Shown: positions 1 through 11,068, counted from the stretch's first letter. The stretch is DNA of 64,000 nt from Oasisia sp. SBJ-2009 (GCA_964017155.1 OZ024863.1:37913038-37977037); one strand, 5' to 3'. Notes: generated by a model not told the origin, from the sequence alone. Numbers and translations are program-made.

Positions 1-79
1 AGTGTAGTAGGCAGTGTTTGAGTCAGGATTTGAAATTTAGGGGACATACTGGGTATGAAAAAAAGTGAGACATCACATT

Positions 80-403
80 TTAGATAGAGACATGTATTTG
101 TAAATAAATTATCAGCAAACTAAAAGAATCCAACATGCACCGCCTGGCCAGCACCGCACTGACTTGGCCCACAGCCCAGCCAGCACCGCACTGACTTGGC
201 CCACAGCCCAGCCAGCACCGCACATGTGGCTGGATAATATCAAACAGTGCTATCAGTGTCACATAGCTAGGTAATCCAGTCATGTAGAGCACATTCTTGT
301 CATTTCCCTCGAAAGATTCTTTTGTAATTTGGGTGTTTAGCAGTTTTTGCTTAAGTGTCATGTTTTCAGTTCTAAGAGTCTGAAGTTCAGAGTTGAGGTT
401 CAT
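80..403 (-). pseudogene. Duplicate of the HTH_Tnp_4 N-terminus, truncated
   Basis: Residues 1-55 repeat the start of the relic at 648-1322 (from the SELQTLR region to IIQPH). The frame then runs straight into the 32-bp minisatellite, so the HTH core is lost. A third copy with the same break lies at 2501-2743. Confidence 0.65.
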
Positions 404-647
404 TTCCGAGTTATGATCAATGTTACAGGTACATTTAAATTAACTGTGCTTCAAATGTCCTGACAACTTAAACGAACATATGTCTCTGTTGTCTCCTAGG
501 AGACCCTCCTCTCACTCTTCTGGTGGAGTGGCAATGGACCAATCTAGCAGTACTTGTGCTGCAGTGTGTTGAATGTTCAGTTCTTTTCGAATTGTTGCTC
601 TGTTTGGACCTTAACAAAAAGTTGAAGCTATTAAACATACAATGTTC

Positions 648-1322
648 CTACACTTGAACAACTAGAAAATTTCCACAAGTGTTTTCCATGCACAATCTTG
701 AAGTGAACGGTTTCTTATTCGTGGTCTGCATTGAAGGGTAACTTAACGTTACAGGTGCCAGCCAATTTATTCTGAAATTTATTTCTTGCAATAGTGCTTT
801 GTGTGCATGCTTTATGGATTTTTGAACCTTCTGTCGAAGTCTTTGAACTTCATCATGTGGTTCGTTCAATTCTTTCCGAGACACACAACTGTGAAAATAT
901 AAATGAGTTTGTAATGACTTTAAGCGTTCATACATGACATGTATAGGTGAAATAAAGGTTCGTGAAACTGTAGATTTTGAAACTCCAAATGGGTATGCAA
1001 GGTCTTGCACTGGTGTACTCAGTCTTAATTTCATCAGCACAAGGACAAACTTGTGAAATGTTGACAAACTTGACATAAAACCTTCAGGCAGATGTGGCTG
1101 GATAATATCAAACAGTGCTATCAGTGTCACATAGCTAGGTAATCCAGTCATGTAGAGCACGTTCTTGTCATTTCCCTCGAAAGATTCTTTTGTAATTTGG
1201 GTGTTTAGCAGTTGTTGCTTAAGTGTCATGTTTTCAATTCTAAGAGTCTGAAGTTCAGAGTTGAGGTTCATTTCCGAGTTATGATCAATGTTACAGGTAC
1301 ATTTCAATTCACTATGCTTCAA
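648..1322 (-). pseudogene. HTH_Tnp_4-type transposase N-terminus, relic
   Basis: A minus-strand frame of 224 residues. Residues about 18-45 are a short coiled segment rich in L, E and Q. Residues about 55-135 match the helix-turn-helix domain that precedes DDE_Tnp_4 transposases, including the stretches LYMTGLPSY, KFVLVLMKLRL, QDLAYPFGVSKSTVSRTF and VMYERL. After residue 140 a second coiled segment (EVQRLRQKV) replaces the expected catalytic domain, so this is a chimeric fragment. The matching catalytic domain of this kind of protein lies at 4363-4980. The assignment to the IS5/PIF-like THAP-associated group is from family knowledge. Confidence 0.7.
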
Positions 1323-1862
1323 ATTTCATGACAGCGTAAACGAGCATATGTCTCTCTGGTCTTCTAGGAGACCGCTGTGCTGAACTTTCAGTTCTTTTCG
1401 ATTTGTTGATATGTTGTACCTTAACAAAAAGGTAAAACTATTAAGGGACAACCTGGGGCTGGATTTTGTCAAATTTGGCCAAAAACGGTGATTTTGTGAT
1501 GTTTGTGTTTGCATAGAAAAATTGATCACTACATAGCAATTCTTCCGCCTGAGCAAATTGGCTATACTACCTACAAAGCCCACTAGGGTAATACTAGTAC
1601 TGGCCTAATCCATTATATGTCGCCGCTTGCATTATCACCTCACGTAAGATTATTCTACAATCACGAATCCTACTTCAGTTATTACAATCATTACAATCAT
1701 ACAGTATTTACATGTGTTGAAAATGTAATCATCCCTTAATTGTATCCCAGATGAGCCCAACAGTTGTTACCAAGAAACCTCCTCCCTAACCCTCCTCCTG
1801 TCTAGACACTGTTGGGTGTGACAGGGAACGGTGACAGTCACTGTCTTTAACTGGTCACATTC

Positions 1863-2072
1863 TCACAGCCGGTGACAGACTGTGTCGTGACAGTCGTCAC
1901 CCAAGTCTCTGTTGTCTTGGCAGTCGAACCTCTGTAGTTGGTGACATACTGGTATCCCCTGAGAAATGACAGCTAGTGACATTGACGTGAGATGACATTC
2001 GCACAAGTTTAGTCTACGGAGACTTGTCCAATGGAGAAGACATGAGTGGACACTCATGGGGTCGACACACAA
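1863..2072 (-). pseudogene. LRR-coding relic (about 2 leucine-rich repeats)
   Basis: The minus-strand frame reads LRRLNLCECHLTSMSL, then QLQRFDCQDNRDLGD, which is the ribonuclease-inhibitor-like LRR pattern with L at fixed spacing and the asparagine of the NxxL step. The same coding block recurs at 29,250-29,477, 29,565-29,906 and, in amplified form, at 21,900-22,960. There is no start codon context or flanking domain, so this is a dispersed fragment of an LRR protein. The source gene, for example an NLR-type receptor, cannot be named. Confidence 0.55.
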
Positions 2073-2321
2073 AATGAACTCTTAGTCCCTGACACACCCC
2101 AGTCGTAGCAGGTGACAGACTGTGTTGTGATGTCACTACCCAAGTCTCTGTTGCCTTGGCAGTCGAACTTCTTTAGTTGGTAACACCTTCGTATTATCCA
2201 CTGGAGAAGACATGTCGTCTCAGTGGACATTCATGGGTCGTCACACGAAGTGGACACACATGGGTCGTCACACAGAGTGAACTCTTTTAGTCCATGACAC
2301 ACCACAGTCATACGTGCTGGA

Positions 2322-3503
2322 AGTGTAGTAGGCAGTGTTTGAGTCAGGATTTGAAATTTAGGGGACATACTGGGTATGAAAAAAAGTGAGACATCACATT
2401 TTAGATAGAGACATGTATTTGTAAATAAATTATCAGCAAACTAAAAGAATCCAACATGCACCGCCTGGCCAGCACCGCACTGACTTGGCCCACAGCCCAG
2501 CTAGCACCACACATGTGGCTGGATAATATCAAACAGTGCTATCAGTGTCACATAGCTAGGTAATCCAGTCATGTAGAGCACATTCTTGTCATTTCCCTCG
2601 AAAGATTCTTTTGTAATTTGGGTGTTTAGCAGTTTTTGCTTAAGTGTCATGTTTTCAGTTCTAAGAGTCTGAAGTTCAGAGTTGAGGTTCATTTCCGAGT
2701 TATGATCAATGTTACAGGTACATTTCAATTCACTATGCTTCAAATTTCATGACAGCGAAAACGAGCATATGTCTCTCTGGTCTTCTAGGAGACCGCTGTG
2801 CTGAACTTTCAGTTCTTTTCGATTTGTTGATATGTTGTACCTTAATAAAAAGGTAAAACTATTAAGGGACAACCTGGGGCTGGATTTTGTCAAATTTGGC
2901 CAAAAACGGTGATTTTGTGATGTTTGTGTTTGCATAGAAAAATTGATCACTACATAGCAATTCTTCCGCCTGAGCAAATTGGCTATACTACCTACAAAGC
3001 CCACTAGGGTAATACTAGTACTGGCCTAATCCATTATATGTCGCCGCTTGCATTATCACCTCACGTAAGATTATTCTACAATCACGAATCCTACTTCAAT
3101 TATTTCAATCATTACAATCATACAGTATTTACATGTGTTGAAAATGTAATCATCCCTTAATTGTATCCCAGATGAGCCCAACAGTTGTTACCAAGAAACC
3201 TCCTCCCTAACCCTCCTTCTGTCTAGACACTGTTGGGTGTGACAGGGAACGGTGACAGTCACTGTCTTTAACTGGTCACATTCTCACAGCCGGTGACAGA
3301 CTGTGTCATGACAGTCGTCACCCAAGTCTCTGTTGCCTTGGCAGTCGAACTTCTTTAGTTGGTGACATCTTCGTATTATCCACTGGAGAAGACATGTCGT
3401 CTCAGTGGACACTCATGGGTCGTCACACGAAGTGGACACACATGGGTCGTCACACAGAGTGAACTCTTCTAGTCCATGACACACCACAGTCATACGTGCT
3501 GGA
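2322..3503. repeat. Tandem unit 2 of the same repeat
   Basis: Nearly identical to unit 1, but it contains a single transposase N-terminus (2510-2743) and one copy of the 32-bp minisatellite. The downstream part (2744-3490) matches 1323-2321, including the LRR relic, which is shortened here by a deletion. The very high identity points to recent duplication. Confidence 0.85.
2501..2743 (-). pseudogene. Third copy of the HTH_Tnp_4 N-terminus, truncated
   Basis: 80 residues nearly identical to the first 75 residues of the 648-1322 relic, ending at the junction with the minisatellite. It shares the breakpoint of the copy at 80-403, so the break happened before the array was duplicated. Confidence 0.65.
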
Positions 3504-3830
3504 AGTGTAGTAGGCAGTGTTTGAGTCAGGATTTGAAATTTAGGGGACATACTGGGTATGAAAAAAAGTGAGACATCACATTTTAGATAGAGACATGTAT
3601 TTGTGAATAAATTATCAGCAAACTAAAAGAATCCAACATGCACCGCCTGGCCAGCACCGCACTGACTTGGCCCACAGCCCAGCCAGCACCGCACTGACTT
3701 GGCCCACAGCCCAGCCAGCCCCACACTGACTTGGCCCACAGCCCAGCCAGCACCGCACTGACTTGGCCCACAGCCCAGCCAGCACCGCACTGACTTGGCC
3801 CACAGCCCAGCCTGCACCACAATAAATAAA
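3504..3830. repeat. Truncated tandem unit 3 with expanded 32-bp minisatellite
   Basis: The first about 150 bases repeat the start of units 1 and 2. They are followed by five copies of the 32-bp unit (3653-3812, starting agcaccgcactgacttggcc). The array then leaves the repeat near 3815 and enters unrelated sequence. The open frames here (79-95 residues) only translate the minisatellite. Confidence 0.85.
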
Positions 3831-4362
3831 AGTCCGGGCTGTAGGCCCTCGTGGATTGGGGCCGAAACCCGCTCCGTGCAGGGCTTTAGTGACTACATCC
3901 AAACTATTCCAAGAAAACTACACTAATGTAATTCAAAAAGATCACAATGCTGATACCATTAGGACACAGTAACAGTGGCATAGTATGATATGCCCTTCTC
4001 TCTGGTGTGGCCGAATTTGCCCATGAGGCGGGAACAATTGAATTGGTGCTAATTCAGTATGTCTCAAAATAACATTAATTCAATATAACCGTGAAGGTGT
4101 GAGCATTCATTGTACATTAGAAGCAGCTTACATTTGTATAGAGTCTGCTTTACTAGAGGTACGCATTGTATAATACAATACAAAAGCACTTGGCAAACTA
4201 GTATATTGATGTTAATAAACAATATAAGCCGTTTTTCATTCACTCTGCCTGATATATTTCGTAATTCATAGGCTTCTTGGAGTTCCTTGATAATTCTGAG
4301 TAGTGGATTGATTTTTCATGGAGAGAATTCCCTATTTCCCCCCATAAAATTGTGTTTGAATC
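3831..4362. other. No gene recognised
   Basis: Between the minisatellite and the DDE fragment I see no open frame with recognisable similarity. A short stretch near 3830-3900 is mildly GC-rich and reads into a minus-strand frame that I could not place. Confidence 0.4.
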
Positions 4363-4980
4363 TTACTTGACGAGAGGGTCCTGGGCGTTTACAAGGCATC
4401 CAGCTACAAACATCATTTGACTAAATACAGGCTGCAGAGATAATGGGATTACTCTTTTCAACAATCTGAATTTTTTACATCCGTTCAATTGCTCTGAACG
4501 GATAAAAAGAATTTGGTTAGTTGTAATTTCGTCTCCCACTGTTAGTCTGATCCTTCCTTGAAGAAAAGGTGGGATGTTCACATCTACTTGTTTCGCATAC
4601 AGCATGTCTCTTATTGTAAATCCGGTCTCCTGCATCCAGTTTATCAAGGAAACCTGACTTCTTCACAATATCATTGTCTGAGATAGAGGCCTTTGAAGAA
4701 CCCTCAAAGGCCTCTGAGACAAACATGACACCTCCATTTGGTGAAATGCCAATGAGACATTTAAATGTTGAGTGGTGTTTATAACTAGAATACAAGTTAC
4801 CCTGTCTACGGAAGTGCATGGACTGTTCCACAAAAACTCACAGCAGTCAATTACGACTCTGATACCTTTGAATGTTGCAAAACATGATGGGATGTTGTGT
4901 TTAAGAAGCTGACGGCTAGCAAACATTATTACGCATTCTACCAAATTGGAGGTACAGAAACTGGATCCAGCTGGTAACAA
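4363..4980 (-). pseudogene. DDE_Tnp_4 (IS5/PIF-like) transposase catalytic fragment
   Basis: Three minus-strand frames join to one degraded protein. The first (4980-4663) gives GIRVVIDCCEF with the first catalytic Asp. The second (4831-4517) gives YSSYKHHSTFKCLIGISPNG and SDNDIVKKSGFLDKL, around the second Asp. The third (4647-4363) gives NIPPFLQGR, a region with the RSEQLNGC segment where the catalytic Glu is expected, and a C-terminal helix ending DPLVK. At least two frameshifts separate them. The order agrees with DDE_Tnp_4 proteins whose HTH N-terminus is seen at 648-1322. It is not functional as it stands. Confidence 0.75.
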
Positions 4981-5232
4981 TGTTTGGATGTCGACACATC
5001 AGGTAGTGTGGACATTTCATTGTCTCCAGGTGCATCTGCAAAGGACATTGTAGTGACCAGTGAGACAGTTAAGATGGTAGCTTGCTAGGCAACTAAAGGC
5101 GCAATTGTAAAAGGAATGGATTTGGGTCACAGACCCATTTCTTAGCCTTTCCGTTGACGGCAATCCACAACATTCTCAATTTATCGGCATTTAGCCTCAG
5201 ACCCCAGCATCCCAACGCCTTCTCAAATGTTC

Positions 5233-6104
5233 CTATCCGTCGTGGTCTATGAAGCAAGTGCCTTCCTTGCACAGATGCACATTGCATGTATAGCAGCCGA
5301 AACATGTTTCAACCGATCGGCCCGATGTCGTCTGTCGGCCTTGCCTTCGGCAGGACTGCACTCTCTTGCGGCCACCAAAGCGAACATGCAAGTGCCCTGG
5401 CACCACATTTCCCTGCATTGTGTACAGGGCCTCGGGCTGCTGGGTTGGTGGTGCCACACGTCAAATGCGCATGGCGATGGCGGGGTTGCACAAGTTTTGT
5501 ACAAGTTCAGTTTGAAAAATCTTGAGTTCGTGCAAACCTTTATTCCCGGGTAGGGGCCGGTTGCTGGCTTTCCACAGGATGTAGGCGTTCACAACGGCGA
5601 TGTTCATGAACCCCCAGAAGAGGTACTTCCACCATCACTGCCCTGAACGCCCAACCGGGAAGTACGCCCGCAGCTGGTCCAGCCGATCGACACCACCTAT
5701 CGACGCGTTGTACCGCTGCACAACGTGAGGCACTGCCAGCTCGATCACCTGGCCTCTACGTCGCACTGCTTTCACGGCGTCCTTGCCGTCGTCGTCTGTG
5801 GCAATGAGACAGACGTCATGCCACTTCACAAACACGCCGTTCTCATTGGTCCACTTTGTGGATTCTCCTTGCCGTATGTACAGCTCCCCAAGTGCGTTTG
5901 GGAACTCTTTGTGGCTCCCACGGGTAGCGCCACAGAGGTAAATGTTGTGTCGCAGCAGAGCTTCACTGACGTGAAGTAGTTATCCGTGAACACATGGCGG
6001 TTCGTGTTCAGGTATGTGTCCATCAGACCCATGACGACGCGGTACCCGAGACCCTTGTCTTGGGCGACGTTGTTTGCGGCACCAGTGTATACCTCAAACC
6101 GCAT
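5233..6104 (-). pseudogene. piggyBac-like transposase, C-terminal half (copy A)
   Basis: The minus-strand frames are frameshifted but in order. RFEVYTGAANNVAQDKGLG is followed by VFTDNYFTS (second catalytic Asp), CLIATDDDGKD, GGVDRLDQLRAYF (third catalytic Asp), and the C-terminal cysteine-rich finger CFGCYTCNVHLCKEGTC at 5240-5300. This is the DDE_Tnp_1_7 plus zinc-finger layout of piggyBac transposases, which cut and paste at TTAA. A short deletion around 5950 removes the segment after NYFTS. The N-terminal half is absent from this copy, which is the left member of a tandem duplication with 6600-7800. Confidence 0.85.
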
Positions 6105-6570
6105 GCAGTATCCGGGTCAGTCACACAGACACTCTGGATTTTATAATAGGGCTGAGATCACTTGTCTACCGATGATAAAGAGCGTAGACTGGAATAGTGT
6201 CTCGCGTTTGCGTTGTTTTCTTCTAGTTTGCAAAACATTAATCTTGAATTTTGAACACCAGAAAGGGATGTAATTCATCTTCAAAATGTTCAAAGTTAAA
6301 ATGAACGTAAATTTAGCACCTGGGCACAGCCAGTTTTTCAACCATCGTTCTCACGACATTCCTACGTTTCATGCTGGTGCCTGGCTGCACAGCCAGAAAG
6401 TTTACCTAAACGAAGAGAAGGCAAAACATTATCCATCATAATTATCAGGTCCACATATTGCATGTGTGGATTAAAAACAGATTTTACATAAATTATAATT
6501 AAATAGCATACACTACATAATATTAACATTCTCGCGCGCCTGGCACATCCCTATATAACTTCAGGTGATT

Positions 6571-7322
6571 TCAGCCACACGCGATCCCGTTATAAAGCTG
6601 TACGGTGTACAGGGCCTCGGGCTGCTGGGTTGGTGGTGCAACACGTCGACTGCGCATGGCGATGGCGGGGTTGCACAAGTTTAGCACAAGTTCAGCTTTA
6701 ACAAACTTCAGTCCGTGCAACCGTTTATTCCCGGGTAGGGGCCGGTTGCTGGCTTTCCACAGGATGTAGGCCTTCACAACGGCGATGTTCATGAACCCCC
6801 AGAAGAGGTACTTCCACCATCGCCACCCTGAATGCCCAATTAGGAAGTACAACCGCAGCTGGTCCAGCCGTTCCACACCACCCATCGACACGTACCGCTG
6901 CACAACGTGAGGCACTGCTCCATTACCTGGCCTTTGCGGCGCACTTCCTTCACGGCGTCCTTGCCGTCGTCGTCTGTGGCAATGAGACAGACGTCACGCT
7001 TGTCATGCCACTTCACAAACACGCCGTTCTCATTGGTCCACTTTGTGGATTCTCCTTGCCGTATGTACAGCTCCCCAAGTGCGTTTGGGAACTCCTTGCG
7101 GCTCGCACGGGTAGCGCCACAGAGGTAAATGTTGTGTCGCAGCAGAGCTTCAGCCAGGGGAACTGACGTGAAGTAGTTATCCGCGAATACATGGTGGTTT
7201 GTGTTCAGGTACATCTCCACCAGTCCCATGCCGACGCGGTACCCGAGACCCTTGTCTTGGGCGACGTTGTTTGCTGCACCGGTGTACACCTCAAACCACA
7301 TGCAGTATTCGGTGGCAGTCAC
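6571..7322 (-). pseudogene. piggyBac-like transposase, C-terminal half (copy B)
   Basis: 160 residues starting near EYCMWFEVYTGAANN run through DNYFTSVPLAEALLRHNIYLCGATR and WTNENGVFVKWHD. A frameshift near 6920 then moves the frame to HVVQRY, GGVERLDQLR, WWKYLFWGFMNIAVVKAYILWKASNR and PLPGNK. The third catalytic Asp is Glu here (GVER instead of GVDR). The cysteine-rich finger is missing because the duplication junction near 6600 cuts it off. Confidence 0.85.
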
Positions 7323-7800
7323 ACAGACAATCTGGATTTTATGATAGAGATGAGATCACTTGCCTACCGATGATAAAGAGCGTAGACTGGAATAGTGTCT
7401 TGCGTTTGCGTTGTTTTCTTCTAGTTTGCAAAACATTAGTCTTGACTTTTGAACACCAGAAAGGGATGTGTAATTCATCTTCAAAATGTTCAAAGTTAAA
7501 ATGAACGTAAATTTAGCACCTGCGGCACAGCCAGTTTTTCAAACATCGTTCTCACGACATTCCTGCTTTTTGTACTGGTGCCTTGCTGCACAGCCAGAAA
7601 GTTTACCTAAACGAAGAGAAGGCAAAACATTATCCATCATAATTATCACGTCCACATATTACATGTGCGCATTAAAAACAGATTTTACATAAATTATAAT
7701 TAAATAGCATGCACGTACTACATAATATTACCATCCTCGCGCGCCTGGCACATCCCTATATAACTTCAGGTGATTTCAGCCACACACGATCCCGTTATAA
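7323..7800. repeat. AT-rich repeated spacer, three copies
   Basis: The same spacer occurs at about 6120-6598, 7323-7800 and 9386-9830, each next to piggyBac coding pieces. It holds no coding signal. It may be an intron of the transposase gene, or 3' flank carried along in the duplications. Confidence 0.6.
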
Positions 7801-8320
7801 AGCTTGATCCCTCACTTCACTGGCTTCAGTGGCAGAATCACACAGACACCAGAGCTTGATCCCTCACTTCACTGGCTTCAGTGGCAGATACTGTTTCCAG
7901 CTGAGGCGACCATTGTATTCAATCATCGCCTCGTCCACGCTGAGGTTCTATGAGGGCGAGTACACCTGGCTGAAGCGCACATGCAGCAGGTGATAAACAG
8001 TCGCACTTTCCCCAACTTGTCCCCAGCAGCCTCCTCGGTCGGCAGAGAGCAGTGCAGGAATTGGCACAGCTTCTCATAGCGTCTCTTCGCCATGACACTT
8101 GAGATGTAAGGACATCCGAGTACAGGACTTTCACTCCAGTAATCGCTGTATTCAGTGACGTCGAGACAAAGGATTCAAACTGAATGAAAGTGTCCGGCAA
8201 AATTGTTTGACTAGCATCACTCTTACCTCAATTTCGATGTCAGAAGCAGAAGACGAATCCAAGGAATCCACCATCTCTGACACTTCTTTGGCAGTATAGT
8301 GCTGATACTTCCGCACGGAC
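7800..8320 (-). pseudogene. piggyBac-like transposase, N-terminal half (copy B)
   Basis: Reading minus from about 8315, an acidic start (KYQHYTAKEV, DSLDSSSASDIEIE) ends at a good donor-like GTAAGA near 8226. The next segment gives EYSDYWSESPVLGCPY, ISSVMAKRRYEKLCQFLH, DKLGKV, and after a one-base slip NLSVDEAMIEYNGRLSWKQ with the first catalytic Asp. It ends at LKPVK near 7800. The C-terminal half follows at 7322 after an AT-rich stretch of about 470 bases, which may be an intron or an insertion. The acidic start could instead be the tail of the upstream SGNH ORF. Confidence 0.75.
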
Positions 8321-8892
8321 ACCATGTCACACAAAAGTAAAACTGTCCCATGATGCTTCCAGTAAACGCACTTAGGAAAGAAGTCAATGAGACGTTTGAG
8401 TTCCACATTCACCTGGTCGACTAAAGAGTTGTAATGGGGGCGCAGGGGATGACGGGAAGGCAGAGCTAATCTCTTACCCCGAGGCAAAACACGATAACAC
8501 AGTTGGCAGATTGCCACGTACAGAACACCCTTCTCTGAAATGAATTTGCGAGCAGGGGACAGAATATTGCGAGCATGCTGGATGGGGTCGCAGTGGGAGT
8601 CATTCAAGTCGTTCCCCCTGATCTGCAAAATAATCATATCAGCCAACTGAGCCACAGATTGCGGAGTGCCGTTGTGAACAAAGGGAATGCCAGCACCGCC
8701 GGCCCCCAACGTCGAGAAATGCACTAAGTCATGCCATATGCCACAAATGATGATAGTCTCCCGGGCACAATACCGGGGAAAACAAGTGACAAAATAATCC
8801 CCGATGAATAGAACCGGTTTGGGAGAGGAAAGTTTGATCTGTGCCAATGGAGATCCAGGGCTCACCACCGACGCCATTACAACCAGTGACAC
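8320..8892 (-). pseudogene. SGNH-hydrolase-like ORF (copy 1)
   Basis: The minus-strand frame starts MASVVSPGSPLAQ. It contains VLFIGDYFV (block I, where SGNH enzymes have the Ser of GDS), GGAGIPFV (block II Gly) and DMIILQIRGNDLND (block III, G-x-N-D). The nucleophile Ser is Tyr, and the final DxxH block is not found. The frame continues without a stop into piggyBac-like sequence near 8320. SGNH-hydrolase ORFs are known as accessory proteins of some Ngaro and CR1-type retroelements, so this is probably element-derived. Catalysis is unlikely. Confidence 0.65.
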
Positions 8893-9119
8893 TCACTGAA
8901 AGTAGGTCACGCAAATAATGGATCGCCGGAATAACAACGCACAACAGAAAAACGAACCCAAGTATAGCTGCAACTCACCACACTGTCGATGTGAAATCGA
9001 TGGAAGATTAGTAGAACAGAATATACAAAAATCGACAAACATAACGCAACTATAACTTTTTCAAATGAATGAAAATGAATAGCCAGCCAGAAATAAAACC
9101 AATTATCCACTCCCGGTTG

Positions 9120-9385
9120 GGTAAATTAGGTAGAATTTGTTTGCTTTGGTTAATTGGAAACGGTGATTTGCTGCTCTGTCCACCGCCATTTTGTAAATCA
9201 AATATTTCGCGGTAAAATTCAGCGCTATTTTTAAATATTTCATGGAGATCGCCAAAAATATTTGTTTCAGCAAAATCATAAATATCCGTAAGGATTGTAT
9301 CGTACGCCCGTAAGCCAGTGCAGATCGCAAAAATCCGTAAGGCTTACGGGAAAACCGTACAAGTTTACACCTCTGGTATCCGTTG
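9120..9385. other. Unique spacer between duplicated blocks
   Basis: About 300 bases separate the two copies of the SGNH/piggyBac block (7323-9073 and 9386-11,068). Minus-strand frames here have no recognisable domain. Confidence 0.4.
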
Positions 9386-9827
9386 TCAGTGACACAGACA
9401 CTCTGGATTTTATGATAGAGATGAGATCACTTGCCTGCCGATGATAAAGAGCGTAGACTGAAATAGTGTCTTGCGTTCGCGTTGTTTTCTTCTAGTTTGC
9501 GTAACATTAATCTTGACTTTTGAACACCAGAAAATTTAGCACCTGTGGCACAGCCAGTTTTTCGAACATCGTTCTCACGATATTCCTGCTTTTAGCACTC
9601 GTGCCTGGCTGCACAGCCAGAAAGTTTACCTAAACGAAGAGAAGGCAAAACATTATCCATCATAATTATCAGGTCCACATATTGCATGTGCGCATTAAAA
9701 ACAGATTTTAACATAAATTATAATTAAATAGCATACACGTACTACATAATATTACCATCCTCGCACGCCTGGCACATCCCTATATAACTTCAGGTGATTT
9801 CAGCCACACGCGATCCCGTTATAAAGC

Positions 9828-10310
9828 TTGATCCCTCACTTCACTGGCTTCAGTGGCAGATACTGTTTCCAGCTGAGGCGACCATTGTACTCAATCATCA
9901 CCTCGTCCACGCTGAGGTTCTATGACGTTGAGTACACCTGGCTGAAGCGCTCACTGCAGCGGGTGATGAATGGTCACACTTTCCCCAGCTTGTCCCCAGC
10001 CTGTCCCCAGCAGCCTCCTCGGATGGCAGAGCAGTGCAGTTACTGGCACAGCTTCTTGTAGCGTCTCTTCGCCATGACACTCGAGATGTAAGGACATCCG
10101 AGTACAGGATGTTCACTCCAGTAATCACTGTACTCAGCGACTTCAAGACAAAGGATTCAAACTGATAGAAAGCGTCCGGCAAAATTTTTTGACTAGCATC
10201 ATTCTTACCTCAATTTCTATATCAGACGCAGAAGACGAATCCAAAACATCCACCGTTTCTAAGACTTCTTCGGCAGTATAGCGCCGATATTTCTGAACAG
10301 ACGACATGTC
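9828..10310 (-). pseudogene. piggyBac-like transposase, N-terminal half (copy C)
   Basis: It begins with KYRRYTAEEV and DVLDSSSASDIEIE near 10,300, followed by the segment equivalent to EYSDYWSE...VLGCPY, ISSVMAKRRY and the region before LKPVK, in shifted frames. It is parallel to 7800-8320. Several frameshifts make it non-coding. No C-terminal half follows, because the spacer runs into unrelated sequence at 9386. Confidence 0.7.
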
Positions 10311-10893
10311 ACACAAAAGTAAACAATGCGGTCGTAAAACTGTCCCACAATGCTTCCAGTAAACGCACTTAGGAAGGAAGTCAATGAGACGTTTGAGTTC
10401 CACATTCATCTGGTCGACTAAAGAGTTATAATGGGGGGGGGGCAGGGGATGACGGGAAGGCAGACCCAATCTTTTACCCCGAAGCAAAACACGATAACAC
10501 AGTTGGCAGATTGCCATGTACAGAACACCCTTCTCTGAAATGAAGTTGCGAGCAAGGGACAGAATATTGCGAGCATGCTGGATGGGGTCGCAGTGAGAGT
10601 CATTCGAGTCGTTTCCCCCTGATCTGCAAAATAATCATATCAGCCAACTGAGCTGCAGATTGTGGAGCGCCGTTGTGAACACAGGGAATGCCAGCACCGC
10701 CAGCCACCAACGTCGAGAAATGCACTAAGTCACGCCGTATGCCACAGTTGATGACAGTTTCCCGGGCACAATACCGGGAAAAACGACTGACAAAATATCC
10801 CCGATGAATAGAACCGGTTTGGGAGAGGAAAGTTTGATCTGTGCCAATTGAGATCCAGGGCTCACCACCGACGCCATTACAAACCAGCGACAC
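10310..10893 (-). pseudogene. SGNH-hydrolase-like ORF (copy 2)
   Basis: Two overlapping minus-strand frames (10,893-10,600 and 10,517-10,143) correspond to copy 1, with a frameshift near 10,600 inside block III (DMIILQIRG then a slip). Block I again carries Tyr in place of the catalytic Ser (RGYFVSRF), so both copies descend from a form that had already lost its nucleophile. The region holds VAGGAGIPCV and PKCVYWKHCG as in copy 1. Confidence 0.65.
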
Positions 10894-11068
10894 TCACTGA
10901 AAGTAGGTCACCCAAATAATGGATCGCCGGAATAACAACGCACGACAGAAAAACTAACACAAGTATAGCTGCAACTCACCACACTGTCGATGTGAAAACG
11001 ATGGAAGATTAGTAGAACAGAATCTACAAAAATCGACAAAAATAACGCAACTATAACTTTTTCAAATG

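Larger units (their letters stand above)
1..2321. repeat. Tandem unit 1 of a 1.2-2.3 kb repeat
   Basis: This unit begins with a block that recurs at 2322 and 3504, so the first 3.8 kb is a head-to-tail array. It holds a 32-bp minisatellite (two copies near 151-214), two copies of an antisense transposase N-terminus (222-403 and 1092-1322), a block recurring in inverted form near 34,040-34,110, and an LRR-coding relic at 1863-2072. Unit 1 is about 1.1 kb longer than unit 2. The extra part is bounded by the two transposase copies, so unit 2 looks like unit 1 after recombination between them, or unit 1 gained a copy. Confidence 0.85.
5424..7801. repeat. 1.2-kb tandem duplication of piggyBac remnants
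   Basis: 5424-6598 and 6608-7801 are direct repeats: the same piggyBac C-terminal half followed (in plus orientation) by the same AT-rich tail that ends in gatcccgttataaagct. The junction near 6598-6607 joins the end of one unit to the start of the next. The two units differ by point changes and small indels, so the duplication is not very recent. Confidence 0.8.
9386..11068. repeat. Second copy of the 1.7-kb SGNH/piggyBac block
   Basis: It matches 7323-9073 in the same order: AT-rich spacer, piggyBac N-terminal half, SGNH ORF, and the flank ending ataactttttcaaatgaat. The flanks diverge just after 9073 and 11,068, which marks the duplicated block. Small indels distinguish the copies; copy 1 lacks about 15 bases present at 10,322-10,336. 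Confidence 0.8.

Noticed and set aside
1326..1583. 85-codon frame repeated at 2747-3004
   Set aside because: Conservation between the two is explained by the tandem duplication. Part of the same block occurs inverted at 34 kb, so it is a repeat and not a gene.
3583..3902. Overlapping minus frames rich in GCGPSQCGAG peptides
   Set aside because: These are translations of the 32-bp minisatellite in several frames.
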